From positions 1 to 31,919 of the forward strand of contig JAGDBT010000044.1 in NCBI GenBank assembly GCA_017958895.1: DNA of 31,919 nt, given 5' to 3'. The translations under genes were made by a program, and so were the position numbers. This DNA is from Alphaproteobacteria bacterium. Lineage in GTDB: Bacteria; Pseudomonadota; Alphaproteobacteria; RF32; CAG-239. How positions within the stretch are numbered: the stretch's first letter is position 1; every line of letters starts with the position of its first letter. The notes under the pieces are model-generated. The model was not told the origin of the DNA. It searched no databases and was given only the letters and a program-made list of their open reading frames with translations. Positions 13,967 to 21,456 of the stretch are shown piece after piece.

Positions 13967-14203
13967 CTATATTTCACCTCTTTCACGACGCCAACGCCTA
14001 TAAGCGTAATCCGTCATATCATCCGGATCTCTCTCATCGTCGTTATACACAAAAGGTCCTCCCCCGCCTTCTATCTCAAACAATAGAGGGTAAGAAAAGG
14101 GAGATGACGGAATAATCATTATCCTACTCTTTTCGGCAGCACTCTTATTCTGCATACCGCTAACCAGAATACCTGCATTCTGCTGATTCAATAATTTTCT
14201 CAT
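13967..14203 (-). CDS. Unknown small protein, 78 aa
   Basis: The frame lies between a strong promoter (14236-14264) and a clear terminator, which is the main support for it being a gene. No ribosome binding site precedes the ATG at 14201-14203, and the leader is only about 25 bases. The N-terminal half is ordinary; the C-terminal half has G-G-G-G-P-F and then a charged stretch (D-D-E-R-D-P-D-D and R-R-W-R-R-E-R-G). There is no signal peptide or membrane helix and no family I recognise. An internal ATG at residue 17 is a possible alternative start. It could instead be a small RNA gene in which the frame is incidental. Confidence 0.5.
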   Translation of the reverse strand: MRKLLNQQNAGILVSGMQNKSAAEKSRIMIIPSSPFSYPLLFEIEGGGGPFVYNDDERDPDDMTDYAYRRWRRERGEI

Positions 14204-14235
14204 ACGCGCAAAATTATAAGTTTATCAATGGCTAT

Positions 14236-14264
14236 ATGTTACCTCACACGCCCTTATGTGTCAA
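14236..14264 (-). promoter_or_regulatory. Strong promoter of the small 78-aa gene
   Basis: On the minus strand a perfect TTGACA (14259-14264) and TAACAT (14236-14241) are exactly 17 bases apart. It lies in the gap after ruvC, so the small gene is transcribed independently of the yebC-ruvC operon. Confidence 0.7.
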
Positions 14265-14275
14265 CATAAAAAAAA

Positions 14276-14752
14276 CTATCCTATTCCCGTGCGATAATGG
14301 CTACGCGTAACCGCCATTGCCAAAGCATCAGCCGAGTCATTATTCTTCGGCTGGCACCCCGGAAGCAATATCTTTATCATCGTTTCAACCTGCTTTTTAT
14401 CGGCATGCCCCACACCGACCAAAGCCTTTTTAACTTTATTGGCGTCAAATTCAAACAGCGGTATTCCATAATGACCGGCCGCCAAAATAACCACTCCGCG
14501 CGCCATACTTAATTTCAAAGACGATTCCGGATTTTTATTCAAAAAAGTCTTTTCAATGGCCGCCTCTTGCGGTTTATACAATTCAATAACTTCGCTTAAG
14601 GTCTTAAATATCAGGTCTAATCTTTCCTCTATCGGCATTTTGGCATCGGTTGGAATAAAACCGTCCGCAATATACTGCAGACGGTTTCCGTTTACTTCCA
14701 CAATTCCCCAACCCGTTGAGGATAAACTCGGATCAAGCCCTATTATGCGCAT
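14276..14752 (-). CDS. ruvC: Crossover junction endodeoxyribonuclease RuvC
   Basis: The 158-residue protein has the RuvC nuclease core and all four metal-binding acids: Asp7 (I-G-L-D-P-S-L), Glu67 (A-A-I-E-K-T-F), Asp139 and Asp142 (N-N-D-S-A-D-A-L-A). RuvC resolves Holliday junctions by paired cuts during homologous recombination, working with RuvAB. The C-terminus is slightly shorter than in E. coli. It begins 3 bases after yebC ends, the usual alphaproteobacterial yebC-ruvC pairing. ruvA and ruvB do not follow; an independent small gene does. Confidence 0.95.
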   Translation of the reverse strand: MRIIGLDPSLSSTGWGIVEVNGNRLQYIADGFIPTDAKMPIEERLDLIFKTLSEVIELYKPQEAAIEKTFLNKNPESSLKLSMARGVVILAAGHYGIPLFEFDANKVKKALVGVGHADKKQVETMIKILLPGCQPKNNDSADALAMAVTRSHYRTGIG

Positions 14753-14755
14753 AGC

Positions 14756-15511
14756 CTATTCTTCTGCCAACTTAGCCATAATTTCATCGGATATTTCCGC
14801 ATTATGATAAACATGCTGAACATCTTCATCATCTTCCAAAGCATCAATAAAGTCCAAGAACTTGCGGGCCGTATCAATATCCGTAATTTCACTCTTAACC
14901 ACCGGTTTCCAATCCAAACGTGAAGCCGAAGGAGTACCGTATTTAGCTTCCAAAGCCGATGTTACCGCTGACAAATCATCAGGCAAAGTCTCAATTTCGT
15001 GATTTTCTTCATCAGATACCACATCATTGGCTCCCGCTTCCAAAGCCGCTTCAAACATTTCGTCACTGCCTGCCGTGCTCGCCGGATATTGAATGTAACC
15101 TATACGTTCAAAGTTAAATAACACCGAGCCGCTTTCGCCCATAACACCGCCGCGCTTACCGAAAATCGTGCGCACATTACCGGCCGTACGATTCTTATTG
15201 TCCGTCAATGCTTCCACAATAACCGAAATTTTGGTCGGCGAAAATCCTTCGTAACGCATAGAAACGAAATCTGCCCCGCCGGCAACCGTCGTTGCCTTGG
15301 CAATTGCCCGTTCAATATTATCTTTCGGCATACTCTCGGCTCTGGCTGCTTGAATTGCTAAACGCAAGCGCGGATTCTTGTCAGGTTCCGGCAATCCGCT
15401 TTTGGCTGCCACGGTAATTTCACGGGCTAATTTTGCAAAAACTCTGGCCTTCTTGGCATCTTGAGCACCTTTTCTGTACATAATATTCTTAAATTGTGAA
15501 TCTCCTGACAT
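14756..15511 (-). CDS. yebC: YebC/PmpR (TACO1) family protein
   Basis: The 251-residue protein has the full family length and signatures: the basic K-N-I-M-Y-R-K-G-A-Q-D-A-K-K-A start, A-R-A-E-S-M-P-K-D-N-I-E-R-A-I, and G-G-V-M-G-E-S-G-S-V-L-F-N-F. Family members were annotated as transcription regulators; relatives in mitochondria and bacteria relieve ribosome stalling, so a translation role is also likely. AGGAGA precedes the ATG at 15509-15511. It is the first gene of an operon with ruvC. Confidence 0.94.
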   Translation of the reverse strand: MSGDSQFKNIMYRKGAQDAKKARVFAKLAREITVAAKSGLPEPDKNPRLRLAIQAARAESMPKDNIERAIAKATTVAGGADFVSMRYEGFSPTKISVIVEALTDNKNRTAGNVRTIFGKRGGVMGESGSVLFNFERIGYIQYPASTAGSDEMFEAALEAGANDVVSDEENHEIETLPDDLSAVTSALEAKYGTPSASRLDWKPVVKSEITDIDTARKFLDFIDALEDDEDVQHVYHNAEISDEIMAKLAEE

Positions 15512-15601
15512 CTTATATTCTCCTAGTTACAAACTTTTATGCGCTTTTTATAACGTAATTTTTTATATTTTTTCAAGTTTTTTTTCGTTAAAAACACAGT
15601 T

Positions 15602-16444
15602 TTATGAATCATCTTCCGCCAACTCGGTAACCGTAAGCATAAAGGCCGGGGTGTTGCGACCGAAAGTATGATACTTTTTCACCAAACTCATCGCTTCCGT
15701 ATCATACGAATTATCCCGCTTTTTAATAGGCTTTTTCTCGGCACTTTTTTTGCCTCTCGGTTTTTCCTCTGTTTTTTCCGTTGTTGCGGAAACCTCTTCA
15801 GTAGCCGGCGTTATCTCTTCGTTTTGTACGGCTTCCAGCTCTTTATCTTTATTGATTTTAATTTCCGCCGGTGTTTGCAAAATCTTATCCAAAATACTCT
15901 GGGTTTCTTTGGAACGGCGATTCGTAAACACGATATTTTGTTTATCGACCGGCAAAACCTCTAAAATTTTCTCCAGATTTTCAAGTTGATGCATCTTTTT
16001 AATCAAATTTATATCATCAACAACCAAAATATCAATTTGCGACAAATCTATCTTTTCTTCATTAAGCAAATCCATCAGCAACTTAGGCGAAGCAATAATA
16101 ACATTTGCTTCATCATCAATGTTTTCCTGTTCTTCCGTAACCGTGCTTTCGCTTATTTCATGATATTTATTAAACACGGCAAATCTGTCCGAAACCGCAA
16201 CCGATTGCTGTGAACCGGCCGTTATAATCAAAATATTTTTCGCACTTTTGCGTGAAATAATATCAATCAACGGAAAAACATAAGAACAGGTTTTTCCGCA
16301 CCCCGAAGGAGCTATTGTAAACACATCTTTTCCCGCTAAAATAGACGGGATAACATCTGCCTGAACCGTTGTAGGTCCCGCGATTCCGGCCTCTTTAATT
16401 GCTTTTATGGTTTTTTCGCTTAAACCTAATTCTGCAAAATCCAT
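15602..16444 (-). CDS. DEAD-box helicase-like protein with only the N-terminal RecA lobe
   Basis: The 280-residue protein starts like a DEAD-box RNA helicase: F-A-E-L-G-L-S-E-K, Q-motif Gln28, and motif I A-P-S-G-C-G-K-T at 45-52. Later motifs are altered: motif Ib reads I-A-S-P (117-120), motif II reads V-D-D-I-N (142-146) instead of V-D-E-A-D, and the S-A-T position reads F-T-N (173-175). There is no second RecA lobe; from about residue 200 the chain is a Lys/Glu-rich disordered linker ending in a short conserved-looking tail. ATP binding looks possible but unwinding does not. The frame is clean and has GAGGT before the ATG, and it lies 9 bases after ftsH, so it is expressed rather than simply broken. 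Confidence 0.75.
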   Translation of the reverse strand: MDFAELGLSEKTIKAIKEAGIAGPTTVQADVIPSILAGKDVFTIAPSGCGKTCSYVFPLIDIISRKSAKNILIITAGSQQSVAVSDRFAVFNKYHEISESTVTEEQENIDDEANVIIASPKLLMDLLNEEKIDLSQIDILVVDDINLIKKMHQLENLEKILEVLPVDKQNIVFTNRRSKETQSILDKILQTPAEIKINKDKELEAVQNEEITPATEEVSATTEKTEEKPRGKKSAEKKPIKKRDNSYDTEAMSLVKKYHTFGRNTPAFMLTVTELAEDDS

Positions 16445-16453
16445 TTTTACCTC

Positions 16454-18319
16454 TTATATTTCTGGAAGTGATACTTTTGTTTGTTTGTCCGGAGATACCG
16501 GCGTCTGATTGCTTCGGTTAATCATCTTTCCCGCCAACAAATCCTTAATTTCGTCACCGGAAAGCGTTTCATATTCAATCAACGCCTTCGCTAAAGTTTC
16601 TAATTCGTTATCATATTTTTTCAAAATTCCGCTGGCTTTCTCGTGTGCTTCGGTCAGAAAACGTTTAATTTCGGCATCAACCAAGCGCGCCGTTTCTTCA
16701 CTCATGTTTTTATTTTGCGTAACCGCTCTGCCCAAAAACACCTCATTGGAATTTTCGGCATAAAGCACCGGCCCGAGCAAATCGCTCATTCCCCATTCCG
16801 TCACCATCGAACGAGCCAAATTGGTGGCGGCGGCAATATCAGCCGAAGCTCCGGACGTAACTTTATCATAACCGAATTTCAATTCTTCACTGGCCCGACC
16901 GCCCATACAAATAATCAAACGAGAGAGCATTTTGGCACGCGTATAAGAATATTGATCTTTCTCCGGCAACTGTTGCACCATACCCAAAGCACGTCCTCTC
17001 GGAATAATCGTGGCTTTGTGAATCGGATCGGTTTCCGGCACATGCAAAGAACAAATAGCGTGTCCGGCTTCATGATAAGCCGTCAGTCTTTTCTCTTCTT
17101 CGTCCATCGCCATTGATTTGCGTTCGTTGCCCATAAGGACTTTATCTTTAGCATTATCAAACTCCAAAGCCGTAACTTTTCGTTTGTTGCGACGAGCCGC
17201 CAACAAAGCCGCCTCATTCACCAAATTAGCCAAATCAGCACCGGAAAAGCCCGGAGTACCGCGGGCGATAACCGATAAATCAACATCTTTAGCCAACGGC
17301 ACCTTGCGCGCATGAACATGCAAAATTTCTTCTCTGCCTTTAATATCCGGATTGCTGACTACAACCTGTCTGTCAAAGCGCCCCGGACGCAATAATGCCG
17401 GATCCAAAACATCCGGACGGTTGGTGGCCGCAATTAAAATCACATTTTCATTAGGCTCAAAACCATCCATTTCCACCAACAATTGGTTTAAGGTTTGCTC
17501 ACGTTCATCATTTCCGCCGCCCAAACCGGCACCGCGATGACGTCCTACGGCATCAATTTCATCAATAAACAAAATACACGGCGCATTCTTTTTGGCTTGC
17601 TCAAACATATCGCGTACTCGTGAAGCACCTACGCCGACAAACATCTCCACAAAATCCGAACCGGATATGGAGAAAAACGGCACATTGGCTTCTCCGGCCA
17701 CAGCTTTTGCCAACAAAGTTTTACCGGTTCCCGGAGGACCGACCAACAGAACGCCCTTCGGAATTTTGCCGCCCAAACGTTGAAATTTTTGCGGATCTTT
17801 CAGAAAATCAATAATCTCTTCTAATTCCTGCTTAGATTCGTCAGCACCTGCCACATCGGCAAAGGTAACTTTCTTATTGTTTTCAATCAAACGGGCACGA
17901 GATTTACCGAAACTCAAAGCTTTGTTGTTGCCGGCACTTGCCTGACGCATAAAAAACACCCATACCCCGATTAACAATATCATCGGGAACCACGAAATCA
18001 AAATGCTCCAAAAAGTTTCGCCGGAAGTATCTTGCGGATGAGCATCTATTCTGACATTATTTTCCAAAAGCGTATCAACCGTCGTCGGACTGTATGGTGC
18101 ATAAGTCATAAAACGATTGCCGTCCGTCGTAACTCCGCTGATTTCGGCTCCGCTTATAGAAACATTTGCCACCTGCTTTTCCTTAACTTTATTCATAAAT
18201 TCCGAAAAAGCTACTTTTTCATAACCGGCGGAAATTTTCTTGTTTTCCATATAACTGAAAACAGAAGTTAAAACCACAAAAGCCACAATCCATATAAGAG
18301 CGTTTTTTCCAAACTTCAT
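16454..18319 (-). CDS. ftsH: ATP-dependent zinc metalloprotease FtsH
   Basis: The 621-residue protein has two N-terminal membrane helices (about 7-24 and 103-123) around a periplasmic domain, an AAA domain with Walker A G-P-P-G-T-G-K-T (194-201), Walker B I-L-F-I-D-E-I-D-A-V-G and the second region of homology ending R-P-G-R-F-D-R, and the zinc-protease motif H-E-A-G-H at 416-420. FtsH is the membrane-anchored protease that degrades misassembled membrane proteins and selected regulators. In many alphaproteobacteria it follows tilS; here a DNA methyltransferase precedes it and a DEAD-box-like gene follows after 9 bases. Its ribosome binding site is weak (GGAT). Confidence 0.97.
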   Translation of the reverse strand: MKFGKNALIWIVAFVVLTSVFSYMENKKISAGYEKVAFSEFMNKVKEKQVANVSISGAEISGVTTDGNRFMTYAPYSPTTVDTLLENNVRIDAHPQDTSGETFWSILISWFPMILLIGVWVFFMRQASAGNNKALSFGKSRARLIENNKKVTFADVAGADESKQELEEIIDFLKDPQKFQRLGGKIPKGVLLVGPPGTGKTLLAKAVAGEANVPFFSISGSDFVEMFVGVGASRVRDMFEQAKKNAPCILFIDEIDAVGRHRGAGLGGGNDEREQTLNQLLVEMDGFEPNENVILIAATNRPDVLDPALLRPGRFDRQVVVSNPDIKGREEILHVHARKVPLAKDVDLSVIARGTPGFSGADLANLVNEAALLAARRNKRKVTALEFDNAKDKVLMGNERKSMAMDEEEKRLTAYHEAGHAICSLHVPETDPIHKATIIPRGRALGMVQQLPEKDQYSYTRAKMLSRLIICMGGRASEELKFGYDKVTSGASADIAAATNLARSMVTEWGMSDLLGPVLYAENSNEVFLGRAVTQNKNMSEETARLVDAEIKRFLTEAHEKASGILKKYDNELETLAKALIEYETLSGDEIKDLLAGKMINRSNQTPVSPDKQTKVSLPEI

Positions 18320-18367
18320 TTAAATATCCAATCTCACAATACCCGAAATTAACCTTATTTTAATACA

Positions 18368-18396
18368 TATATAAGGCGCAAAATCACAAAACACAA
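18368..18396 (-). promoter_or_regulatory. Putative promoter of ftsH
   Basis: On the minus strand TTGTGT (18391-18396) and TATATA (18368-18373) are 17 bases apart, in the 121-base gap between the methyltransferase and ftsH. No heat-shock type site is evident. Confidence 0.35.
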
Positions 18397-18440
18397 GCTT
18401 TTTTATCAGTTAATCCCTAACAGAGTTGTTTTCAAAAGCC

Positions 18441-19376
18441 CTACGATGTCAGCTTATAATTTCTGGATTTAAAAATTCCGTTTTCATAACCTTGTATCGT
18501 TTTATCATAATCCGCCGTTTCAAGCCTTTTCAGGGCCAGCGCCACATATTTGCGTTCGCGTTCAATTCCCAAATAACGTCTTTGCAGTTTTTTGGCGGTT
18601 ACCGCCGTTGTTCCCGAGCCTAAAAAAGGATCAAACACCATATCGCCGATATTGCTTGATGCCAAAATAAGCTTGGCAATCAACTTTTCCGGTTTTTGAG
18701 TGGGATGATCGGTATTTTCTGCCATTGACCAAAACGGAACTGTTATATCGGTCCAGATATTTGAAGGAGCGGTGTAGCGAATTTTTTTGCCGTTTTCATC
18801 TGCCCAATCTTTCGGCTTACCGTTTACATCACGATAAGGCGCCACAACCTTTTTTTGCACCTTTACCGCTTCCATATTGAAAGTATATTTATTGGACTTG
18901 GTAAAAAACCAAATATCTTCCAGACAATTTTTCCAATTATCACTCGCCGCGCGCCCTTTTTCTCTTTCCCATGAAATACGATTTTGCACAATAAAATATT
19001 TGCACGCAACTTCCGGTATCAATAGCGAACTCTGCCAATCCGAGCAAATATATATACTGCCCTCGGATTTCAAAATTCTCCCAAGCTTTGCAAGCCACTT
19101 ATCCAACCATTTTTTATAGGTTTCCGCATCAGTCTGCCGAAAAATATTTTTACCGAACAACTTGGTCAGATTGTACGGCGGGTCAACAACAATTAAATCC
19201 GCAAAATTATCCGGAATATAATTAAGTGCCCGAAAAGTATCTTGCCAAATCACCTTATTTTCAAGGTTCACACCTTTATTGTGCGCTGAAAGTTTTATCG
19301 ACCGAGCGACATATGAATTCTCTTCTTTTTCAGTTAACCTGATGGTTTTGTTGCGCTCGGTGTTTTTTTTTATCAC
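18441..19376 (-). CDS. Orphan site-specific DNA methyltransferase (N6/N4, beta class)
   Basis: The 311-residue protein carries the catalytic motif D-P-P-Y at 65-68 followed, near the C-terminus, by the SAM motif D-P-F-L-G-S-G-T-T at 249-257. This is the beta-class order used by adenine-N6 or cytosine-N4 methyltransferases. H-P-T-Q-K-P upstream of the SAM motif is also typical. The target site cannot be read. No restriction gene is adjacent. The start is a GTG (19374-19376) that overlaps the TGA of HPr by four bases (GTGA) with GGGGAAG before it, so translation is coupled to ptsH. It is not obviously the cell-cycle methyltransferase CcrM, which is longer and has an extra C-terminal domain. Confidence 0.86.
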   Translation of the reverse strand: MIKKNTERNKTIRLTEKEENSYVARSIKLSAHNKGVNLENKVIWQDTFRALNYIPDNFADLIVVDPPYNLTKLFGKNIFRQTDAETYKKWLDKWLAKLGRILKSEGSIYICSDWQSSLLIPEVACKYFIVQNRISWEREKGRAASDNWKNCLEDIWFFTKSNKYTFNMEAVKVQKKVVAPYRDVNGKPKDWADENGKKIRYTAPSNIWTDITVPFWSMAENTDHPTQKPEKLIAKLILASSNIGDMVFDPFLGSGTTAVTAKKLQRRYLGIERERKYVALALKRLETADYDKTIQGYENGIFKSRNYKLTS

Positions 19377-19648
19377 TGTTCTTCCCCAAAACCGGCATTT
19401 ACCAAATTTTCAATTGCTTCCAAGGCTCTTTCGGCATCTGCCCCTTCTGCCCTTACCTTTATTACCGAACCTTTTGAAGCGGCCAACATCATAAGCCCTA
19501 AAATTGAATCACCGTCAACTTCCTGCCCGTCTTTTTCGACTTTCATTTCCACATCGAAATCAACAAGTCTCTTAACAAAGGCGGCGGCTGCCCGCGCATG
19601 CAAACCTTTCTGATTGCAAATCGTCAACTCTTTTTCCAAAACACTCAT
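19373..19648 (-). CDS. ptsH: Phosphocarrier protein HPr
   Basis: The 91-residue protein has the HPr active site G-L-H-A-R-A with His17 and the regulatory serine Ser48 in G-D-S-I-L-G-L-M-M-L-A-A. HPr takes phosphate from EI on the histidine and passes it to EIIA; in many alphaproteobacteria HprK also phosphorylates the serine. Its ATG overlaps the TGA of EIIA (ATGA), and its own TGA overlaps the GTG of the DNA methyltransferase. No sugar permease is present, so the cluster is probably regulatory rather than for transport. Confidence 0.94.
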   Translation of the reverse strand: MSVLEKELTICNQKGLHARAAAAFVKRLVDFDVEMKVEKDGQEVDGDSILGLMMLAASKGSVIKVRAEGADAERALEAIENLVNAGFGEEQ

Positions 19649-20052
19649 TTGGAAATTCCGTTCAACAGTCGCGAAGCTACATTAATATATTTTTTTCCGG
19701 CTTCCTGAGCACAATCGGCACACTCTTGCAAACTCATCTCTTTGCGAGCGGTGGCCAGTTTAATCAACATCGGCAAATTTACTCCGGCTATAACATCAAA
19801 CTTGCCGTGTTCAATGGTTGACATCGCCAAATTTGAAGGAGTTCCCCCAAACATATCGGTAAGCAACAAAACGCCGTCTCCCGAATCAACTTTTTTGGCT
19901 TTATCCAGAATTTCCTTACGGCGGGCATCCATATCGTCATCCGGCCCGATACAAATGCAGGCTACCTGCTCCTGAGGTCCGACAACATGTTGCATTGCCG
20001 CCAAAAATTCTTCCGCCAGGCGACCGTGAGTAACAAAAACCAATCCTATCAT
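19645..20052 (-). CDS. PTS mannose-type EIIA domain protein
   Basis: The start at 20050-20052 gives the usual M-I-G-L-V-F-V-T-H-G start of this family. A longer frame from 20073 would overlap the upstream gene needlessly. The 135-residue protein carries the phospho-accepting His9 in T-H-G and the D-M-F-G-G-T-P-S-N motif near residue 67. It accepts phosphate from HPr. In alphaproteobacteria such stand-alone EIIA proteins act in regulation, usually beside HprK. Here it overlaps the upstream unknown gene and the downstream HPr gene by 4 bases each (ATGA at both), a tightly coupled unit. Confidence 0.9.
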   Translation of the reverse strand: MIGLVFVTHGRLAEEFLAAMQHVVGPQEQVACICIGPDDDMDARRKEILDKAKKVDSGDGVLLLTDMFGGTPSNLAMSTIEHGKFDVIAGVNLPMLIKLATARKEMSLQECADCAQEAGKKYINVASRLLNGISK

Positions 20053-20468
20053 TTTGACATACCGCCTGTCCAAGTTTTGATTGCCCCGAACGATTCAAGC
20101 AACTCGGCCTTGCTTTTAGCGCGGAAAATTTCATCGGCACGTGTACGACGACCATTGAGCATAATATCCTCAACATTTTCAACCGCCACCGCGTACAAAC
20201 GTTCCACCACATCGCCATGCAATTCAACAATCATAACAACTTCCGATTCGGCCAAAACATCTTTGGTTTCGCTATCTATATTGTCCAAAATTATCGAGCG
20301 ACGTTCATCACGATGCAACAAAGCGGTTTTCTTGCCGTCAAATTGCAAAATCGGTTCATGCGGCTCACCGTCACGGGCATCAATAAAAATTGCCAATTCT
20401 CCGTACTTATTTTCAATGATTTCAAAGAAATCCTGTTTTTCCATCATGGTATAATATTGGTTTTCCAT
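20049..20468 (-). CDS. Unknown 139-aa protein in the HprK position of the PTS cluster
   Basis: The protein overlaps EIIA by 4 bases and has GGGGA before its ATG. It shows alternating strands and helices: L-A-I-F-I-D-A-R-D-G-E, P-I-L-Q-F-D-G-K-K-T-A-L-L, V-V-M-I-V-E-L-H-G and a basic R-R-T-R-A-D-E-I-F-R-A-K-S. There is no Walker A (G-x-S-G-x-G-K-S) and no other kinase signature, so it is not HprK, which usually precedes EIIA and HPr in alphaproteobacteria. There is no signal peptide or membrane helix. The context suggests a role connected with the EIIA/HPr phosphorelay; that is inference only. Confidence 0.7.
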   Translation of the reverse strand: MENQYYTMMEKQDFFEIIENKYGELAIFIDARDGEPHEPILQFDGKKTALLHRDERRSIILDNIDSETKDVLAESEVVMIVELHGDVVERLYAVAVENVEDIMLNGRRTRADEIFRAKSKAELLESFGAIKTWTGGMSK

Positions 20469-20546
20469 ATTTTTTCCCCAATAAATTATTAGAATTTTCC
20501 GTTAGTTTAAAACACTTTTTCACAAATGTAAATCTTAACTTTCAGC

Positions 20547-21443
20547 TTATCTTCCGACTTTATCATTTTTTTTGAGCGACTCTCTTAATAAATCTTTCAT
20601 CTGCGAAGAATAAGATTTTGTCGGTTTCTTCTTGGTATTATCTTTGTCCTTGCTCATATTTTTCAGCTTAGAGCCCAGACTGGTTTCCCGTTTTATCTCC
20701 GAAAGTCTGGCCGTTTGCCCCGATTTTTTCAAAATCAGCTCCGCGGTTTCATTTCCGTTTAATTTTTTCTCGCCCACTTTCTGTACATCATCCATGGTTA
20801 ACCTGTCAGTCTTTCGGTTATTGGTAACTTCTTTTATTTTCAAAACTCCCTTAACCACATTACCTTCATTATGTTTTTTTACCTCGCCTTTAATCCCCAT
20901 CTGCTTGGCTATATTTTCACTCATCGCCTTACGTCTTAATTGCGCCGGATTATAAATGGCACCTCTCATTTCGTTCATAAATTCTTTGGTGTTCATTCGT
21001 TTCAAATCGGCTTTGCGCAACATCGTATCTACCTGTTCCAAAGCATTCTGTTTGCCGGCATTTTCTTCGTGTCTGGTAATTTCTATGCGCGTATTCTGCA
21101 AAATTTGCGTTCTTTCTTCGGCCGTAAGAGCATTTATCAGCGAATTATCCGCATTTGATGCGTCTTTTTGATTGATTTGCAATTCCCTTAATGAACGAAT
21201 GGCATCTTCATCCATCCACTCTTCTTCATCCTCATCATGAGAATCCAAAATCTTTTTCTTAGGTTTCTTGAGTTTCACCGGCAATTCGCTTATTTTTTTC
21301 TTACCTTTTTCAGCCTGATACTGATTTGCCTCATTTACGTTTATTTTAAGGGTAAGACGCTCGCTGTCATCAAAACCTTTTTTATCGGTTTTAACCGGAG
21401 CGGTCTTTTTTTCTTCATTTTCCGATAATTTTTCTTCTGTCAT
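20547..21443 (-). CDS. Unknown highly charged, probably disordered protein, 298 aa
   Basis: The sequence is rich in Lys, Glu, Asp, Asn and Ser with no hydrophobic core, signal peptide or membrane helix. An acidic run (H-D-E-D-E-E-E-W-M-D-E-D) near residues 69-80 is followed by helical charged segments and a Lys/Ser-rich end. AGGGTA precedes the ATG at 21441-21443. It starts 13 bases after the PAS protein gene, so the two are co-transcribed, and 78 bases separate it from the next gene. No family is recognised. A scaffold or interaction protein is possible. Confidence 0.7.
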   Translation of the reverse strand: MTEEKLSENEEKKTAPVKTDKKGFDDSERLTLKINVNEANQYQAEKGKKKISELPVKLKKPKKKILDSHDEDEEEWMDEDAIRSLRELQINQKDASNADNSLINALTAEERTQILQNTRIEITRHEENAGKQNALEQVDTMLRKADLKRMNTKEFMNEMRGAIYNPAQLRRKAMSENIAKQMGIKGEVKKHNEGNVVKGVLKIKEVTNNRKTDRLTMDDVQKVGEKKLNGNETAELILKKSGQTARLSEIKRETSLGSKLKNMSKDKDNTKKKPTKSYSSQMKDLLRESLKKNDKVGR

Positions 21444-21456
21444 TTTATACCCTGTT

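Noticed and set aside
18441..19376. Restriction-modification or defence island
   Set aside because: Neighbours are HPr and ftsH; there is no nuclease or other defence gene within the window.
20049..20468. HPr kinase/phosphorylase
   Set aside because: The gene is in the expected place but has no Walker A or HprK signature and is too short.
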